Origin: Hymenobacter convexus
GTDB taxonomy: Bacteria; Bacteroidota; Bacteroidia; Cytophagales; Hymenobacteraceae
Length of the DNA: 64,000 nt
Direction of reading: 5' to 3'
Assembly (NCBI RefSeq): GCF_030580955.1
Contig: NZ_JAUQON010000007.1
Location: forward strand, 248,001-312,000
This document shows positions 25,767-33,457 of this stretch, piece after piece. The translations under genes were made by a program, and so were the position numbers. A model generated the notes under the pieces. That model was not told the origin of the DNA, did not search any database, and saw only the letters and a program-made list of their open reading frames with translations. The first letter of the stretch is position 1. Each line of letters starts with the position of its first letter.

Positions 25767-26897
25767 ATGACCTTCGACCTTCTCGCCCAGGACCCCGCCA
25801 CCAAAGCCCGCGCCGGCCGCCTCGAAACGGCCCACGGCACGATTGAAACGCCCATTTTTATGCCCGTGGGCACGGCCGGCACCGTGAAAGCGGTGTCGCA
25901 GCAAACGCTCAAAACCGACGTTAACGCCCAGATTATTCTTGGCAACACTTACCACCTCTACCTGCGGCCGGGGCTCGATGTACTGAAGGCGGCCGGTGGC
26001 CTGCACCAGTTCAACGGCTGGGACCGGCCGATTCTGACGGACTCGGGCGGCTACCAGGTGTATTCGCTGAGCAACACGCGGAAGATTAAGGAGGAGGGCG
26101 TGAAATTCCGCTCGCACGTGGACGGCAGCCAGCATTTGTTTTCGCCGGAGGGCGTGATGGACATTCAGCGCGTCATCGGGGCCGATATTATTATGGCCTT
26201 TGATGAGTGCACGCCCTGGCCCTGCGAGTACGACTACGCCGCCCGCTCGCTGGATATGACGCACCGGTGGCTGAAGCGCTGCATCCAGCGTTTCGACAGC
26301 ACCGAGGGCCTTTATGGCTACGAGCAGAACCTGTTTCCGATTGTGCAGGGCAGCACATTCCGGGATTTGCGCGTGAAATCGGCCGAATTTATTGCCGAGC
26401 AGGGCCGGGCCGGCAATGCCATCGGCGGGCTGAGCGTGGGCGAGCCCGCCGAGCTGATGTACGAGATGACAGAGTTGGTGTGCGACATTCTGCCCCAGGA
26501 CAAGCCGCGCTACCTGATGGGCGTGGGCACGCCGGCCAACATTCTGGAAAACATTGCCTTGGGCGTGGATATGTTCGACTGCGTGATGCCGACCCGCAAC
26601 GCCCGCAACGGCATGTTGTTCACCACGCAGGGCATCGTGAACATCACCAACAAGAAGTGGGAAACCGACTTCTCGCCCCTCGACCCCGAACTTGGCGGGC
26701 ACGCCAGCACGTTCTACTCGCGTTCGTACGTGCGCCACCTGTTTCAGTGCAAGGAAATGCTGGGCCCGCAGATTGCCTCGGCCCAGAACCTGGCCTTTTA
26801 TCTGTGGCTGGTGAAGGAGGCCCGCAAGGAAATCCTCGCCGGCACGTTTGGCCCTTGGAAAGAGCGCATGGTGAAGCAGGTGATGACGCGCCTCTAG
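25767..26897 (+). CDS. tgt: Queuine/preQ1 tRNA-guanine transglycosylase
   Basis: Exchanges guanine 34 for preQ1 in tRNAs with GUN anticodons during queuosine synthesis. The 376-residue protein has the TIM-barrel landmarks PIFMPVGTAGTVKAV, the base-binding ILTDSGGYQVYSLS, and the nucleophile in VDMFDCVMPTRNARNGMLFT. The zinc motif CxCxxC that normally precedes YxxHL is missing: the segment reads DPELGGHASTFYSRSYVRHL, with Leu, Gly and Ser in place of the three Cys. Start chosen at ATG 25767; the frame upstream runs into the repeat. lptF/G follows after another repeat. Confidence 0.95.
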   Translation: MTFDLLAQDPATKARAGRLETAHGTIETPIFMPVGTAGTVKAVSQQTLKTDVNAQIILGNTYHLYLRPGLDVLKAAGGLHQFNGWDRPILTDSGGYQVYSLSNTRKIKEEGVKFRSHVDGSQHLFSPEGVMDIQRVIGADIIMAFDECTPWPCEYDYAARSLDMTHRWLKRCIQRFDSTEGLYGYEQNLFPIVQGSTFRDLRVKSAEFIAEQGRAGNAIGGLSVGEPAELMYEMTELVCDILPQDKPRYLMGVGTPANILENIALGVDMFDCVMPTRNARNGMLFTTQGIVNITNKKWETDFSPLDPELGGHASTFYSRSYVRHLFQCKEMLGPQIASAQNLAFYLWLVKEARKEILAGTFGPWKERMVKQVMTRL

Positions 26898-26909
26898 ACT
26901 TTAAGTAAC

Positions 26910-26998
26910 GTCATGCTGAGCGCAGCCGAAGCATCTCTACCGCGCAACGCAATTATTTACTCCCGTAGTAGAGATGCTTCGGCTGCGCTCAGCATGAC
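26910..26998. repeat. Inverted-repeat element copy 5
   Basis: Arms 26910-26940 and 26968-26998 (31 bases, starting GTCATGCTGAGCGCAGCCGA) are perfect complements; the loop includes CAATTATTTACTC. It fills the gap between tgt and the LptF/G gene. Confidence 0.97.
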
Positions 26999-27022
26999 CG
27001 CCGAATTACAATTGCACCAGCA

Positions 27023-28102
27023 ATGAATATCCTCGACAAATACATCATTAAGAAGTTTCTGACCGCGTTTTTTTTCTCGGTGGTGATTCTCGTGTCGGTG
27101 ATTTGCGTCATTGATTTCACGGAGAAAAACGACGACTTTATTCAGCATAATTTGTCGATGGGGCAAATTATTTTCGGCTATTACATTTACCTGTTTCCCT
27201 ATTTCGCCAACCTGCTTTCGCCAATTACCATTTTTATCGCGGTGGTATTTGTGACGGCACAATTGGCGGCGCGCACCGAAATTGTGGCGATTCTGGCCAG
27301 TGGGGTGAGCTTTAAGCGGCTGATGCTGCCGTATGCGGTGGGCGGCTCGGTGGTGGGGCTGCTGATATTTGGGCTAATTGGCTGGGTGCTGCCGGTGGGC
27401 AGCAAGTCGCGCGTGGCGTTTGAGCGGGCGTACATCAAGCTACCCTACCGGTTTCAGGGGCGCAACGTGCACTTCAAGGAAGGGCCGCGCACCTACGTCT
27501 TCATGGAAAGCTATGACAACACTAACAACATCGGCTTCCATTTTGCTTTTGAAACCATTGACGGCACCGTGTTGCGCCGCCGGATGACGGCCGACGCCAT
27601 CAACTGGGACTCGACGAAGCACATGTGGCATTTGTCGCCGCAGCTGGTGCGCACGTTTCGCGGCCCGCAGGACGAAACCCTGCAGACGTTGCCGGCCCGC
27701 GACACAACCCTGAACCTCTACCCGAAGGACTTCGCCAGCAACTACAAAATTGCCGAAACCCTCACGCTGCCGGAGCTGAATGCCTTCATCCGCACCAAAA
27801 TCGAGCGCGGGGCCGACGACACCCAGATTTACCTGAGCGACAAGTACGAGCGGTATTCTTACCCCTTCGCCATCGTGGTGCTCACCCTGATTGGCGTGAC
27901 GCTGAGCGCCCGGAAGTCGCGCGCCGGCGTGGGCGGGCAGATTGCGCTGGGCTTCGTGCTGGCCTTTGTGTTCATCATTTTTGTGATGCTGAGCCGCAAC
28001 CTGGCGCAGGTGGGCAGCCTTTCACCGCTGGTGGCGGCCTGGGTGCCCACCACGGTATTCAGCGTGATTGGGCTAGCGCTGTACCGGTTTGTGCCGAAGT
28101 AG
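27023..28102 (+). CDS. LptF/LptG-family permease
   Basis: A 359-residue inner-membrane protein of the LptB2FG lipopolysaccharide exporter family. It has the family start MNILDKYIIKKFLTAFFFSV, three N-terminal helices, a ~150-residue periplasmic beta-jellyroll (residues ~125-270), and three C-terminal helices with YPFAIVVLTLIGVTLSARK, the conserved membrane-entry segment. It should pair with a second LptF/G protein and the ATPase LptB to pull LPS from the inner membrane. Neither partner is in the window, and F versus G cannot be told safely. Confidence 0.88.
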   Translation: MNILDKYIIKKFLTAFFFSVVILVSVICVIDFTEKNDDFIQHNLSMGQIIFGYYIYLFPYFANLLSPITIFIAVVFVTAQLAARTEIVAILASGVSFKRLMLPYAVGGSVVGLLIFGLIGWVLPVGSKSRVAFERAYIKLPYRFQGRNVHFKEGPRTYVFMESYDNTNNIGFHFAFETIDGTVLRRRMTADAINWDSTKHMWHLSPQLVRTFRGPQDETLQTLPARDTTLNLYPKDFASNYKIAETLTLPELNAFIRTKIERGADDTQIYLSDKYERYSYPFAIVVLTLIGVTLSARKSRAGVGGQIALGFVLAFVFIIFVMLSRNLAQVGSLSPLVAAWVPTTVFSVIGLALYRFVPK

Positions 28103-28123
28103 GCAAAATGACTGGCCTCCAGC

Positions 28124-28215
28124 CGGTCATGCTGAGCGCAGCCGAAGCATCTCTACTGCAGCAGTAATTAGTTACTCTCGCAGTAGAGATGCTTCGGCTG
28201 CGCTCAGCATGACCG
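28124..28215. repeat. Inverted-repeat element copy 6
   Basis: Arms 28124-28159 and 28180-28215 (36 bases, starting CGGTCATGCTGAGCGCAGCC) are perfect complements; the loop contains GTAATTAGTTACTC. It separates the LptF/G gene from the DMT transporter gene. Confidence 0.97.
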
Positions 28216-28246
28216 TTCTTCTTTTCCCAATTCAATCTTCCTGCCC

Positions 28247-29194
28247 TTGCTTCGCGACTACCTCAAGCTTCATTTCATCGTGCTCCTGTGGGGCTTCACG
28301 GCCATTCTAGGCAAGCTGATTGCGCTGCCTTCGGTAGAGCTGGTGTTCTGGCGCACGCTGCTGGCGGCCACGGGGCTGGCGGTGCTGCTGGGGGCGCGGC
28401 GCATGCCGTGGCGTGTGCCGGCGGGGCAGGTGTTGCGGCTGCTGGCGGTGGGCGCGCTGGTGGCCACGCATTGGATTACCTTTTTTCTGGCCGCGCGGCT
28501 GTCGTCGGTGAGCGTGTGTTTGGCCGGGCTAGCTACGCTGGCCTTGTGGACGTCATTGCTGGAGCCGTTGCTGCTCTGGCGCCGGGTGCGCGGCTACGAG
28601 GTGGGGCTGGGGCTGATTACGATGGTGGGGCTGTACTTGGTGAGCCAGGCCGAGCTGGACCAGCTGCTGGGCCTGGGCGTGGCGGTGCTGTCGGCGGGTT
28701 TGTCGGCGCTGTTCAGCGTACTGAATTCCAAGCTAATCAAGCAGCACCCGCCGTTGCGGCTCACGTTTTACGAGATGCTGGGGGCTTGCATAAGCATTGC
28801 GCTGTTCTTCCCGGTTTACAGTCATTATTTCACGCAGGGCCGGGGCCTGCAACTGGCCTGGCACGGGCTCGATTGGCTGTGGCTGGGCCTGCTGGCCGGC
28901 GTTTGCACGGTGTACGCCTTTTCCACATCGGTGGAACTGATGAAGCGCCTCTCCCCTTTTGCCGTAAACCTGACCATCAATCTGGAGCCGGTTTATGGCA
29001 TCTCGATGGCTGCGGCCATTTATTGGCTGCACGTCAAAGGCCTGCTTCACGCGCCGCAATTCAACGGCGAGCGCATGAGCACGGGCTTCTACATTGGCAC
29101 ACTGCTCATTGTGCTCAGCGTGCTGATTCACCCGCTGGTGGCCCGGCTGATGAAGGACAAGGAGCCGGATTTGGAGCCGGTGGTGCCGGTTTAG
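28247..29194 (+). CDS. DMT (EamA) family transporter, TTG start
   Basis: A 315-residue protein with ten hydrophobic helices in two EamA repeats (FIVLLWGFTAILGKLIALPS; GVAVLSAGLSALFSVLNSKL). Such proteins export metabolites such as amino acids or nucleotides; the substrate is not readable. No ATG occurs near the start of the first helix, so the TTG at 28247 (LRDYLKLHFI) is taken; the first in-frame ATG is 46 codons in and would cut off the first helix. The stop overlaps that of ispE by 4 bases in a convergent arrangement. Confidence 0.85.
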   Translation: MLRDYLKLHFIVLLWGFTAILGKLIALPSVELVFWRTLLAATGLAVLLGARRMPWRVPAGQVLRLLAVGALVATHWITFFLAARLSSVSVCLAGLATLALWTSLLEPLLLWRRVRGYEVGLGLITMVGLYLVSQAELDQLLGLGVAVLSAGLSALFSVLNSKLIKQHPPLRLTFYEMLGACISIALFFPVYSHYFTQGRGLQLAWHGLDWLWLGLLAGVCTVYAFSTSVELMKRLSPFAVNLTINLEPVYGISMAAAIYWLHVKGLLHAPQFNGERMSTGFYIGTLLIVLSVLIHPLVARLMKDKEPDLEPVVPV

Positions 29195-30012
29195 AGCACG
29201 CCCTGCCACACCGTATATTCCGCTGGCCACGACAGCGCCGCGGGCTCTCCTGTTTCCCACAGCCCATACACCGCCGAGCCCGAGCCCGACAGGCTGGCAT
29301 AAGTGGCCCCGGCTTCATAAAGCTGCTGCTTAATCTCGGCCAGGACGGGGTGCGCGGGCGTCAGGGCCGTTTCGAAATCGTTGCTGACGGTTCCGCGCCA
29401 GGTGTTCATGGATTGGGCTATTGCTTCGCGTAGTGGGAATTGGGGCTGCTGCGGCACAATGCGACTGTACGCCTCGGCCGTGCCAATGTGCAGGTTGGGA
29501 TACACCACCACGCAGGCGGTACCCGCCAGATTCAGGTTGATTTCTTCGAATACATCGCCTTTCTCCACGGCCAGCACGGGCTTGTTTCGGATGAAAAACG
29601 CGCAGTCGGAGCCCAAACGGCGGGCGTATTTTTCCAATGCTTCGGCCGAAAGATTCAGGCTGAATAAATCATTGGTGGCTTTCAGAGCAAAGGCGGCATC
29701 GGCCGAGCCGCCACCCAGGCCGGCGCCGATGGGGACAATTTTGTGAAGGTAGAGCTGGGCCGGGGGGAGCTGCGGAAAATCGGCCTGCAACAGCTCATAA
29801 GCCCGCACGCAGAGGTTGGTGGCCGGGTCGCCGGGGATGGGGCGGCCCGTGAGGGTGATGCTGGTGGGCTGGCCGGGCGCGACGGGCAGAATTTCCAACG
29901 CATCGGTCCACGGCAGAGGGATAAACACCGATTCGAGGTTGTGAAAGCCGTCGGGCCGGCGCTGGGTGACGTAGAGGCCGAGGTTGAGTTTGGCGTTGGG
30001 GAAAACGAGCAT
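29191..30012 (-). CDS. ispE: 4-diphosphocytidyl-2-C-methyl-D-erythritol kinase
   Basis: ATP-dependent kinase of the methylerythritol phosphate route to isoprenoids. The 273-residue GHMP kinase has the substrate segment FPNAKLNLGLYVTQRRPDGFHNL, the ATP loop PIGAGLGGGSADAAFAL and a C-terminal GHMP motif SLSGSGSAVYGL. Start at ATG 30012; an open frame continues more than 1 kb upstream but overlaps other genes and is not coding. Its -7 element TACCTTTG overlaps that of the divergent sugar transferase. Confidence 0.96.
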   Translation of the reverse strand: MLVFPNAKLNLGLYVTQRRPDGFHNLESVFIPLPWTDALEILPVAPGQPTSITLTGRPIPGDPATNLCVRAYELLQADFPQLPPAQLYLHKIVPIGAGLGGGSADAAFALKATNDLFSLNLSAEALEKYARRLGSDCAFFIRNKPVLAVEKGDVFEEINLNLAGTACVVVYPNLHIGTAEAYSRIVPQQPQFPLREAIAQSMNTWRGTVSNDFETALTPAHPVLAEIKQQLYEAGATYASLSGSGSAVYGLWETGEPAALSWPAEYTVWQGVL

Positions 30013-30042
30013 GGCAGGAGCGCGGGCCAAAGCCGGCGGCGG

Positions 30043-30056
30043 CAAAGGTACTTTTG
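30043..30056. promoter_or_regulatory. Two overlapping divergent -7 elements (ispE and sugar transferase)
   Basis: The 14-base string CAAAGGTACTTTTG holds a minus-strand TACCTTTG (30043-30050) and a plus-strand TACTTTTG (30049-30056). They share the TA at 30049-30050, so polymerase cannot occupy both at once. Confidence 0.75.
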
Positions 30057-30060
30057 TGCC

Positions 30061-30702
30061 GTGTCTGCACCAGCTTCCTTCTACGTTCGCCACGGCAAGC
30101 GCTGGCTTGATGTGGCCGTCAGCCTGCCGCTGTTGCTGCTCACGCTGCCGCTGCTGGCGGGCGCGGCGGCGCTGGCAGCAGCCCAGAACCGCGGGCGCTG
30201 GCTGTTTCGGCAGCAGCGGCCGGGCTGGCACGGGCGGCTGTTCACGCTCTACAAGCTGCAAACCATGACCGATGCGCAAGACGCGGCCGGCCAGCTCCTG
30301 CCCGATGCCGCGCGCCTGCCCCCGCTGGGCCGCTGGCTGCGCGCCACCTCGCTCGACGAGCTGCCCCAGCTCTGGAACATCCTGCGCGGCGACCTTAGCC
30401 TGGTGGGGCCGCGCCCGCTGCTGCCCGTGTACCTGCCGCTGTACTCCCCCACCCAGGCGCGGCGGCACGAGGTGCGGCCCGGCCTCACGGGCTGGGCGCA
30501 GGTGAACGGCCGCAACGCCATTGGCTGGGAAGAAAAATTTGCCTTCGACGTGTGGTACGTCGACCACCTGAGCTGGCGGCTGGATATGACCATTTTGTGG
30601 CGCACCGCCGGCCGCGTGCTGCGCGGCAGCGGCGTGGCCGCGCCCGGCCAGGCCACCACCACGGCCTTCCGAGGCACGCCGCCGCCCCCCGTTTCCCCGT
30701 AG
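30061..30702 (+). CDS. PglC-like bacterial sugar transferase, GTG start
   Basis: A 213-residue monotopic phosphoglycosyl transferase that would move a sugar-1-phosphate onto a polyprenyl phosphate. It has one N-terminal helix (WLDVAVSLPLLLLTLPLLAG), the segment GRLFTLYKLQTMTDAQ, and the signature LDELPQLWNILRGDLSLVGP with RPLL after it, then PGLTGWAQVNGRNAI. It lacks the large WbaP/WcaJ N-terminal region and so is the minimal PglC form. The GTG at 30061 lies 4 bases after a perfect -7 element, so a leaderless mRNA is likely. PglD- and PglE-like genes follow. Confidence 0.92.
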   Translation: MSAPASFYVRHGKRWLDVAVSLPLLLLTLPLLAGAAALAAAQNRGRWLFRQQRPGWHGRLFTLYKLQTMTDAQDAAGQLLPDAARLPPLGRWLRATSLDELPQLWNILRGDLSLVGPRPLLPVYLPLYSPTQARRHEVRPGLTGWAQVNGRNAIGWEEKFAFDVWYVDHLSWRLDMTILWRTAGRVLRGSGVAAPGQATTTAFRGTPPPPVSP

Positions 30703-30711
30703 ATTGCAGGC

Positions 30712-31389
30712 ATGACCACCTTGTTTTTTTCCGATTACGAAGCCGGCGAAACCGGCGCACCACTCGTTATTTTTGGGGCCGGCGGGCTGGGCCGCGAGGT
30801 GCTGCTGCTGCTGCGGCAGCTCAACGCCCGGCACCCTACCTGGGAGGTGCGTGGCTTCTACGACGACCAGCCGCCCGCCACGCCCACCGTGGCCGGCCTC
30901 CCCTACCTCGGCACCGCCGCCGACCTCAACGCCACTGCCGAGCCGCTGGCCGTGGCCGTGGCCGTGGGCAACTCCGCGGGCCGCGCCGCTGTGGTCGGCC
31001 GGCTCACTTCCAGCAAACTCACCTTTCCGGCGCTGGTCCATCCGCAGTCAGAACCGGACGCCGACCAGCGCGTCACACTGGGCGAGGGCTGCATCATCCA
31101 GCAGGGCTGCCTGCTCACCTGCGATATTTCACTGGGCCGTTTCGTGCTGCTCAACCTGGGCTGCACCGTGGGCCACGATGCCGTGCTCGAAGATTTCTGC
31201 TCCCTGATGCCGCACGCCAACGTGAGCGGCGCGGTCCGGCTGGGCATCGGCTGCTACCTGGGCACCAACGCCACCGTGATACAAGGGGTGGCCGTGGGCG
31301 AGGGCAGCACGGTGGGTGCGGGGGCCGTGGTGGTGCGCGACCTGCAGGCCGGCGTGACGGCCGTGGGCGTACCGGCGAGGGCGCTTTGA
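30712..31389 (+). CDS. PglD/NeuD-type sugar O/N-acetyltransferase
   Basis: A 225-residue protein: an N-terminal Rossmann-like domain (PLVIFGAGGLGREVLLLL) and a C-terminal left-handed beta-helix of hexapeptide repeats (ISLGRFVLLNLGCTVGHDAV, VRLGIGCYLGTNATVIQGVA). The His in VGHDAV matches the PglD catalytic base. It starts 9 bases after the sugar transferase stop. Together with the downstream aminotransferase it suggests acetylation of an amino-sugar nucleotide, as in UDP-diNAc-bacillosamine synthesis. Confidence 0.88.
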   Translation: MTTLFFSDYEAGETGAPLVIFGAGGLGREVLLLLRQLNARHPTWEVRGFYDDQPPATPTVAGLPYLGTAADLNATAEPLAVAVAVGNSAGRAAVVGRLTSSKLTFPALVHPQSEPDADQRVTLGEGCIIQQGCLLTCDISLGRFVLLNLGCTVGHDAVLEDFCSLMPHANVSGAVRLGIGCYLGTNATVIQGVAVGEGSTVGAGAVVVRDLQAGVTAVGVPARAL

Positions 31390-31408
31390 TAGTGAACTGT
31401 AACCAATC

Positions 31409-31504
31409 AGAACGTCATGTCGAGCTTGCCGAGACATCTCGCGTGCCAAAGTAATTAGTTACTACCCCACGCGAGATATCTCGGCAAGCTCGACATGACG
31501 TTCT
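31409..31504. repeat. Inverted-repeat element copy 7 (GACATCTCGCGTG arm type)
   Basis: Arms 31409-31445 and 31468-31504 (37 bases, one mismatch) start AGAACGTCATGTCGAGCTTG. The loop GTAATTAGTTACT is the same as in copy 6 although the arms differ. It splits the PglD- and PglE-like genes. Confidence 0.95.
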
Positions 31505-31531
31505 TTATAATTCTTCATTAAGCGAAGCACC

Positions 31532-32698
31532 ATGCGTAGCCAGGATTACGACCGTCTCTACCTTTCGCCGCCCCACCTCGGCCGGCACGAGCTCAACTAT
31601 GTGAGCAAGGCCATTGAGGACAACTGGGTAGCACCCGCCGGGCCCAACCTGGCCGGGTTCGAGGCGGATATCTGTGCGGCGGTGGGCGTGCCGTATTGCG
31701 TGGCGCTGAGCTCGGGCACCGCCGCCATTCATCTGGGATTGATTTTGCTGGGCGTGGGGCCGGGTGATGAGGTGCTGTGCCCTTCGTTCACCTTCGTGGC
31801 CACGGCCAACCCCATTGTGTACCTCGGCGCCACGCCGGTGTTCGTCGACAGCGAGCCCGCTACCTGGAACCTCTGCCCCGAGCGCCTGCGCGAAGCCATT
31901 CTGGACCGTATGGCGAAAGGCAAAAAGCCTAAAGCCCTCATCTTGGTGCACCTCTACGGCATGCCGGCCAAGCTGCCCGAAATCCTGGCCCTGGCGCAGG
32001 AATTCGAAATTCCCATTCTGGAAGACGCCGCCGAGGCCCTGGGCTCGGAGTGGCAGCAGCAGCCGCTGGGCGGCTTCGGGCGGGTGGGGGTGTTTTCGTT
32101 TAATGGCAACAAGATTCTGACCACCAGCGGCGGCGGCGCCCTCGTCACTTACGACCGGGCCCTGGCCGAGCGCGCCCGCTTCCTGGCCACCCAGGCCAAG
32201 GACGACGCGCCCCACTACCAGCACTCGCAGCTGGGCTACAATTACCGCCTGAGCAACGTGCTGGCCGGCATCGGCCGCGGCCAGATGGAGCTGCTGCACG
32301 ACCGGGTGAAGCGCCGCCGCGAAATCTTCGCCTGGTACCGCGAGCACCTCGCCAACCTGCCTGGCCTCACCGTGGCCCTGGCGCCCGAGCCGGCCGGCAG
32401 CCGCTCCAACCGCTGGCTCACCACTATCCTCCTCAACCCCGCCGACCCGGACGCAGAAACAGTTTCCAACCTCACCCCCGAAACCCTGCGCCGGCACCTC
32501 GAAACCCGCAACATCGAAAGCCGGCCCCTCTGGAAACCCCTGCACCTGCAGCCCCTCTTCGCCGACGCGCCCGTGTACGGCGGCGCCGTGTGCGCCGACC
32601 TTTTCGCCCGGGGCCTGTGCCTGCCCAGCGGCACGGCCATGGGCGACGCGGAATTACGCCGCGTGAAAGAAGCGCTGACGGAAGCATTATCGGCGTGA
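31532..32698 (+). CDS. DegT/DnrJ/EryC1/StrS aminotransferase, PglE-like
   Basis: A 388-residue PLP-dependent sugar aminotransferase. Landmarks are the N-terminal LSPPHLGRHELNYVSKAIED, the PLP-phosphate site VALSSGTAAIHLGL, the Asp in PILEDAAEALGS, the Schiff-base Lys in SFNGNKILTTSGGGAL, and NYRLSNVLAGIGRGQMELL. It would add an amino group to a UDP-4-keto-6-deoxy sugar. With the sugar transferase and acetyltransferase just upstream it forms a C-D-E trio; the needed 4,6-dehydratase is not in the window. Confidence 0.92.
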   Translation: MRSQDYDRLYLSPPHLGRHELNYVSKAIEDNWVAPAGPNLAGFEADICAAVGVPYCVALSSGTAAIHLGLILLGVGPGDEVLCPSFTFVATANPIVYLGATPVFVDSEPATWNLCPERLREAILDRMAKGKKPKALILVHLYGMPAKLPEILALAQEFEIPILEDAAEALGSEWQQQPLGGFGRVGVFSFNGNKILTTSGGGALVTYDRALAERARFLATQAKDDAPHYQHSQLGYNYRLSNVLAGIGRGQMELLHDRVKRRREIFAWYREHLANLPGLTVALAPEPAGSRSNRWLTTILLNPADPDAETVSNLTPETLRRHLETRNIESRPLWKPLHLQPLFADAPVYGGAVCADLFARGLCLPSGTAMGDAELRRVKEALTEALSA

Positions 32699-32814
32699 GC
32701 CTGTCTGGGGCAATTTTTCCAAGCAATTGGCCCGATTCGTGCCTTGCGGCTGTCACCCGAATCCATCGTTCGGACGCATTTTGCCGTTAAAGGCGCATCC
32801 ATCCATTTTATATC

Positions 32815-33402
32815 ATGAAAACTTCGCCCGTTTTTGCGCTGCTCCTGGCGTTGCCCCTGGCCGCCGCCGCGCAAACCACCCCCACCACGAGCCCCACCAA
32901 AACCACGACCACGACGCCCGCCCCGGCCGGCACCCAGCAGCAAACCGAGGTAGTCGAAGAGCTCGACCCGGCCACCGGCAAGGTTATCCGGCGCACCACC
33001 CGCACCGTCAACGTGCCCGTGGGCACCACCCCATCGACCACCACCACGACCCGACCCAGCACCACGACGACCACCGCGAGCGACTTGCCCGCCTCGCCGG
33101 CTTCCGATGCGCAGGTCACCGCTTTTCTGAAGAAGAAAACCACCGTTTCCACCCTCACTACCAGCGGCCTGCTCGATGCCTACAGCCGCCTTCTGGACCG
33201 CGTGCACAGCGACCGTTCGGGCTGGAAGCCGGCCGACTGGGCCCTGGCCGCCAACGTTATGAGTGCCCTCAACGGCCGCTACGAGCAGCTCCGCAGCAGC
33301 TTCTCCTTCGATGACAAGGTGAACATCCGGGCCCAGCAGGCCGAGTTTCAGACCCTGCGCACCGCCCGCCAGCTTTCCGACCAGGTTTCGGACAAGCTGT
33401 AA
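32815..33402 (+). CDS. Secreted Thr-rich protein of unknown function
   Basis: A 195-residue protein with a signal peptide (FALLLALPLAAAAQ), a ~75-residue low-complexity Thr/Pro linker, and a C-terminal alpha-helical part (residues ~95-195, such as GLLDAYSRLLDRVHSDRSGW). The linker includes EELDPATGKVIRRTTRTVNV, a pattern seen in other Hymenobacter-type secreted proteins. I recognise no domain. A strong terminator follows. Confidence 0.7.
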   Translation: MKTSPVFALLLALPLAAAAQTTPTTSPTKTTTTTPAPAGTQQQTEVVEELDPATGKVIRRTTRTVNVPVGTTPSTTTTTRPSTTTTTASDLPASPASDAQVTAFLKKKTTVSTLTTSGLLDAYSRLLDRVHSDRSGWKPADWALAANVMSALNGRYEQLRSSFSFDDKVNIRAQQAEFQTLRTARQLSDQVSDKL

Positions 33403-33417
33403 GCCCACATCCATAAC

Positions 33418-33453
33418 AAAAAGCCCCGGCAGCTAATCTGTCGGGGCTTTTTT
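33418..33453. terminator. Bidirectional intrinsic terminator
   Basis: AAAAAGCCCCGGCA pairs with TGTCGGGGCTTTTTT (one G-T type mismatch region) between two convergent genes. Confidence 0.92.
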
Positions 33454-33457
33454 GGGT

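Noticed and set aside
25620..25767. preQ1-type riboswitch before tgt
   Set aside because: The leader is fully taken up by the inverted-repeat element; no preQ1-like pseudoknot pattern was seen.
26910..28215. Possible CRISPR-like repeat array (similar repeats at 26.9 and 28.1 kb)
   Set aside because: Copies are single inverted repeats separated by whole genes, not short direct repeats with regular spacers, and no cas gene is present.
28246..29433. 381-codon frame overlapping the DMT transporter in another phase
   Set aside because: Gly/Ala-rich with no helices or motifs, whereas the chosen frame shows ten membrane helices.
30013..31041. N-terminal extension of ispE by about 340 codons
   Set aside because: It runs antisense through the sugar transferase and acetyltransferase genes and past the ispE promoter; IspE proteins start at the ATG chosen.
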